Assembly (NCBI GenBank): GCA_041914785.1
Contig: JAYSCT010000005.1
Coordinates: forward strand, 5,562-69,561
Origin: Pelomonas sp041914785
GTDB lineage: Bacteria; Pseudomonadota; Gammaproteobacteria; Burkholderiales; Burkholderiaceae_C
Direction of reading: 5' to 3'
Length of the DNA stretch: 64,000 nucleotides
Shown here: piece after piece, positions 60,811-64,000 of the stretch
Layout of the letters: every line of letters starts with the position of its first letter
How positions within the stretch are numbered: position 1 is the first letter of the stretch
Position numbers and translations under genes: made by a program
Notes under the pieces: model-generated
The model's database searches: none
What the model was told of the DNA's origin: nothing
The model's input: only the letters and a program-made list of their open reading frames with translations

Positions 60811-61110
60811 ATGAACCGAACACCCCATCAGGTCCTTGCGACACTTGAATCGGCGCGAACAGTCGCGGATGAGCTTCATAGTCGTCTGTCGACAAAGCGC
60901 GATGTGATGGACTTGGGCGACCTCGCGCATATTCAGACCACCGTCAATAAGCTCGAGGAGCTTTTCGGTGAAGCGGCGGAGTACGAGGCCATTCTGCGCG
61001 ACCGGTTGCATCGCACCGCAGCCCGGTTGACCAGTCCAAGCGTTGACGTTGCGACGACCCGCGGTGTCCGCGGGCTGGCTGATGGCGGTTCAGGGCGGCC
61101 GGACTTGTAG
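60811..61110 (+). CDS. small hypothetical protein
   Basis: 99 residues from MNRTPHQVLATLESARTVAD, helical and acidic (LAHIQTTVNKLEELFGEAAE). The ATG at 60811 is preceded by GGAGCC. The family is not recognised. It lies divergent from the H-NS-like gene. Confidence 0.55.
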   Translation: MNRTPHQVLATLESARTVADELHSRLSTKRDVMDLGDLAHIQTTVNKLEELFGEAAEYEAILRDRLHRTAARLTSPSVDVATTRGVRGLADGGSGRPDL

Positions 61111-61154
61111 TCGGTGCACCGATTGCGTCACATCAGGCGGATCGCGCGTCGTCC

Positions 61155-61285
61155 CCCACACGCTGCCACGGCAGGCCCAGCACCAGGGCCTGGAACTGCG
61201 GCTGCGTCAGCGGCACCTGCTACAGCGTGACCTCGCGACGCCACACCAAGCGGCCCTGGTGCAGGCGTCATGCTGCCACCCATAC
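61155..61285 (-). pseudogene. IS66 tnpB remnant
   Basis: The stretch shares GGCAGGCCCAGCACCAGGGC (61170-61189) and flanking patches with the 3' part of tnpB at 63370-63389, but frames are broken. It is a decayed copy of an IS66-type Orf2 gene about 0.45 kb from the intact element. Confidence 0.7.
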
Positions 61286-61392
61286 GTATCCGTCCGGTGA
61301 ACCCACCCGTCTGTAGCATGCATGCGGGAGGCGGCTTGGGCATAAAGTGCGTGACGCACTGGCGGGCGCACGCCGCGTGGACTTCAACAGCG

Positions 61393-61716
61393 ATGGATCA
61401 GACCTACGACACAGCGAAGCTAATCCCCGGGTCGGAGTGCGATGGCTGGGCTCTCGGCTACATCGGAATTCCTTGGCCGGGCCCATGGCCGAAGGTCAAC
61501 GGTGATCTATTTGTCTCGGACCCACAAGGCCATCAAGCAGGATTGGCTTGGGAGAGCACTGGTCCGGACCTGAAGCCCATTGACGGACCTAGTTCAGGGC
61601 GCTGGGGTGTCTTTCAGGTCCGCTTTCCGTATCCCGTATGGAGCGAAGCCGACCTCATTCGCAACTTTCATGCGGTCCTCCCACTGCTGAAGGCAGCACG
61701 CGCTTCGGCAGCGTAG
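61393..61716 (+). CDS. small hypothetical protein beside IS66
   Basis: 107 residues from MDQTYDTAKLIPGSECDGWA. It contains a Trp-rich segment (IGIPWPGPWPKVNGDLFVSD) and RWGVFQVRFPYPVWSEADL. It is not recognised. It ends 17 bases before the IS66 tnpC stop and may be host sequence interrupted or flanked by the element. Confidence 0.5.
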   Translation: MDQTYDTAKLIPGSECDGWALGYIGIPWPGPWPKVNGDLFVSDPQGHQAGLAWESTGPDLKPIDGPSSGRWGVFQVRFPYPVWSEADLIRNFHAVLPLLKAARASAA

Positions 61717-61732
61717 GTTCCAGCTCAGCCGG

Positions 61733-63298
61733 CTAATCGGGTCGCCAGCGATGCGGCAGGAGTTCTTCGATCCGGTTGGCCGCCTGCGTCGGCAGCCGCT
61801 CCAGCACGTCACGCAGGTAGGCGCAGGGATCAAGCCCATTGAGCTTGGCCGAGTGGATCAGGCTCATCACCGCCGCAGCCCGCTTACCTGCGCGCAAGCT
61901 GCCGGCGAACAGCCAGTTCTGCCGTCCCAGCGCGATGGGCCGGATGCGGTTCTCCACCCAGTTGTTATCAATCGGCAAGTCGCCGTCGTCGAGGTAGCGC
62001 GTCAGTGCCGCCCAGCGCTTGAGGCTGTAGTCGATGGCCCGCGCGGTGGCTGAGCCGTCAGGCACGCGCTGCCGTTGCTGTCGCAGCCACTGGTGGAGGG
62101 CATCCGCCAGCGGTCGTACTGTCTTGCGTGCCTCCAGCCGGCTCGCGCTGTCGGCATTGGCCGCTGCTCGCTCCACCTCGTAGAGCTGGCCGAAGAACTT
62201 CAGCGCCTGCTCGCCGACCTGGCTGCCATGGTTGGCCCAGAGCTCATGGAACTTGCGCCGTGCGTGCGCCATGCAGCCTGCCTCGGTTACGCCCAGCTCG
62301 AAGCAGGCCTTGTAGCCGGCAAAGTCATCGCACACGAGCTTGCCCTGCCAAGCTGGCTTGCCCGGCGTTCCCGGCAAGCCGAGGAAGTCACGGGCGTGCT
62401 GGCCACCACGGCTGTCGGCGAAGTCGAAGACGACGGCCTGCAGCGGGCTGAACTGCGTGCTGCAGTAGCTCCAGAGGTAGGCCCGATGGGTCTTGCCGTC
62501 GCGCTGACCGGCGGGCTTGAGCATCGCCACCGGCGTCTCGTCGGCGTGCAGCACCGGCTGGCGCAGCAGCTCGGTGGTCAGCGCGTCAACGAGCGGCTGC
62601 AGCTGCGCGCCACACTCGCCAACCCACTGCGCCAGCGTGGAGCGCGAGATGGCGTGACCGGCGCGCTCGAAGATGGCTTCCTGTCGGTAAAGCGGCAGGT
62701 GGTCCAGGTACTTGGCCACGAGCACCTGGGCCAGCAGGCCCGTCGTCGGCAGGCCCTTGTCGATGATGTGCGGCGCGACCGGTGCCTGAACGATCCGCTC
62801 GCAGCACTTGCACACCCACTTGCCGCGGATGTGGCGCTCGACGGTGAAGACGCCCGGCTGGTAGTCCAGCTTCTCGGCCACGTCCTCGCCAATGCGTTGC
62901 ATGGCCTGGCCACAGCCGCAGGTCGTGTTCTCGGGCTCGTGGCGCACGTCGCGGCGGGGCAGGTGCGCCGGCAGCTTCTCGCGCCGGGGCTGGTGCCGCT
63001 CGCCAGCGGCGCGGCCTGGTTGCAGTGCTTCAATCTCGGCGGCCACTGCCGCCAGATCGCTGTCCAGCGTCTCGTCCAGCAAGCTCTTCTGCTCGGCGCT
63101 GAAGCGCTCGCTCTGGGCTGCGAACTTCAACCGCTTGAGGATGGCGTTCTCGTGCGTGAGCTTGTCGATGACGGCCTGCTTGAACGCGGCTTCGGCGCGG
63201 GCGGCCCTTAGGGCGTCGCGCAGTTGCTGGGCATCGAGTGTGTCGAGGTCGTCGGCGATCACGAGACGTGATGCTGCCCGGCGCAGACCGAGTTGCAT
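61733..63298 (-). CDS. tnpC: IS66 transposase TnpC
   Basis: 521 residues. A leucine-zipper-like N-terminus (AFKQAVIDKLTHENAILKRL), a Cys4 zinc finger (TCGCGQAM ... WVCKCCERI) and a DDE catalytic core: D in LHADETPVAM, D in LVCDDFAGYK, E in NNWVENRIRPIALG. This is a full-length, apparently intact IS66 transposase. It starts 29 bases after tnpB. Confidence 0.95.
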   Translation of the reverse strand: MQLGLRRAASRLVIADDLDTLDAQQLRDALRAARAEAAFKQAVIDKLTHENAILKRLKFAAQSERFSAEQKSLLDETLDSDLAAVAAEIEALQPGRAAGERHQPRREKLPAHLPRRDVRHEPENTTCGCGQAMQRIGEDVAEKLDYQPGVFTVERHIRGKWVCKCCERIVQAPVAPHIIDKGLPTTGLLAQVLVAKYLDHLPLYRQEAIFERAGHAISRSTLAQWVGECGAQLQPLVDALTTELLRQPVLHADETPVAMLKPAGQRDGKTHRAYLWSYCSTQFSPLQAVVFDFADSRGGQHARDFLGLPGTPGKPAWQGKLVCDDFAGYKACFELGVTEAGCMAHARRKFHELWANHGSQVGEQALKFFGQLYEVERAAANADSASRLEARKTVRPLADALHQWLRQQRQRVPDGSATARAIDYSLKRWAALTRYLDDGDLPIDNNWVENRIRPIALGRQNWLFAGSLRAGKRAAAVMSLIHSAKLNGLDPCAYLRDVLERLPTQAANRIEELLPHRWRPD

Positions 63299-63326
63299 AT
63301 CGGCAGATGCCGCAATCGACGCGGAG

Positions 63327-63659
63327 CTACAGCAGCGTGATGACGCCAGCCTCGCCGACGTGCTGCCAGGGCAGGCCCAGCACCAGGGCGTCGAACTGGG
63401 CGCGGTTCAGGTTCAATGTGCCGGTCACGTCGCGCGGCCACACGAAGCGGCCCGCGTTCAAGCGGCGAGCCGCCAGCCACACGCCGATGCCGTCATGCAC
63501 AAGCACCTTCATCCGATTGGCGCGACGATTGGCGAACAGGTAGGCGTGGTGCGGCCTGGCGGCACCGAAGACAACGACCACGCGCCGCAGGGCTGCTTCT
63601 GTGCCAGCGCGCATGTCCAGTGGCTCGACTGCCAGCCACAGTGCGTCGACCCGGATCAA
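63327..63659 (-). CDS. tnpB: IS66 accessory protein TnpB
   Basis: 110 residues of the IS66 Orf2 type: LAVEPLDMRAGTEAALRRV, ARPHHAYLFANRRANRMKVL, and WLAARRLNAGRFVWP. It is needed for transposition together with TnpA, though its mechanism is unknown. It overlaps tnpA by four bases. Confidence 0.93.
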   Translation of the reverse strand: MIRVDALWLAVEPLDMRAGTEAALRRVVVVFGAARPHHAYLFANRRANRMKVLVHDGIGVWLAARRLNAGRFVWPRDVTGTLNLNRAQFDALVLGLPWQHVGEAGVITLL

Positions 63660-63964
63660 CGCAGCATCTCGCGCAGCCAGGCGGCGCAGGCCGTAGCGCC
63701 ATCCAACGGCCAGCGCACGCGGACGTGGACCGCGCCGCGCTGCAGCTCCAGTTCGATGGACTGCGGCGGATCAGATGGCGGGACCTCCGCGACGACCGAA
63801 ACGGGTACGAACGCAGGTGCGCTGCGAACCTCTCCGTCGTCAGCAGCCAGGCGCCGCCACTTGTGAACGAGATTGGCGTTGAGGCCGTAGCTCATCGCCA
63901 CCTGGGCCACGGAGGCGTCTGGCGCTGCGCATGCGGCGATGACTTGTAAGCGGGCGGTGAACAC
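63656..63964 (-). CDS. tnpA: IS66 accessory protein TnpA
   Basis: 102 residues. The N-terminal HTH (FTARLQVIAACAAPDASVAQ, then YGLNANLVHKWRR) is that of IS66 Orf1. The C-terminus (IELELQRGAVHVRVRWPLDG, then AAWLREML) matches family members. It is the first gene of the element. Confidence 0.93.
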   Translation of the reverse strand: MFTARLQVIAACAAPDASVAQVAMSYGLNANLVHKWRRLAADDGEVRSAPAFVPVSVVAEVPPSDPPQSIELELQRGAVHVRVRWPLDGATACAAWLREMLR

Positions 63965-64000
63965 ACCTTGACGGTTGCCGCCCAGTGATCGGTACAGATT

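Larger units (their letters stand above)
61733..64000 (-). mobile_element. IS66-family insertion sequence, right end outside window
   Basis: Three leftward genes in the classic IS66 order (tnpA, tnpB, tnpC) occupy 61733-63964. Terminal inverted repeats are not certain: the left end is near 61717-61733 and the right end is likely just beyond 63964 or outside the window. Confidence 0.9.

Noticed and set aside
1..64000. CRISPR array
   Set aside because: No regularly spaced short repeats are present.

Overview
The window looks like a chromosomal segment of a high-GC betaproteobacterium of the Burkholderiales, most like the Rubrivivax/Roseateles/Mitsuaria group. The evidence is very high GC3, PEP-CTERM proteins, a SapC-family protein, an H-NS protein with a lysine/alanine-rich tail, and a non-flagellar type III secretion system (T3SS). 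The placement is inferred from gene content only.

Layout. 1-2704: a cut GH43-like glycosidase and two alpha/beta hydrolases. 2751-6397: a three-gene two-component cassette. 6612-9677: a DUF1521 (self-cleaving, NopE1-like) protein, a LysM protein with a RES-like core, and a small partner. 9694-23101: a leftward block of exported proteins holding two DUF6683-like proteins, a 540-residue paralogue pair (one interrupted by an assembly gap), seven beta-propeller paralogues and a 532-bp direct repeat carrying truncated copies. 23192-45787: the T3SS region. sctU, a FliO-like gene, a GNAT gene and a cytosolic DUF6683-like gene run leftward. A transglycosylase followed by sctV-C-D-F-I-J-K-L-N-O-P, one unknown gene, a sensor kinase, a FixJ-type regulator and sctQ-R-S-T run rightward, almost all with ATGA-type overlaps. 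Then come a LysM-muramidase, a possible inhibitor and two unassigned genes.

45545-51130: a patchwork with gene fragments (a response regulator cut after about 16 codons), a HARE-HTH/GIY-YIG protein, a NarX-like kinase, SapC, and a full-length plus an internally shortened PEP-CTERM protein. 51333-59658: a lower-GC mobile island with three tandem tyrosine recombinases, two small coiled-coil partners and a RecD2-like helicase, resembling GInt (ginABCD) or gamma-mobile-trio islands. 60007-64000: an H-NS-like gene, small hypotheticals, an IS66 remnant and an IS66 element running to the window end.

How the genes may work together. The sct genes encode export gate, ATPase complex, secretin, inner rings, rod and needle. 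No gatekeeper or standard translocon is recognisable. Four predicted secreted-protein loci are preceded by a shared GC-rich element built around CTGCGGC and CCCTA (reverse TAGGG...GCCGCAG), and weaker TAGGG copies lie in the divergent promoter of the machinery. Together with the FixJ-type two-component pair inside the operon this suggests a self-contained regulon. The DUF1521 protein, the LysM/RES-like protein and the muramidase are the best effector candidates.
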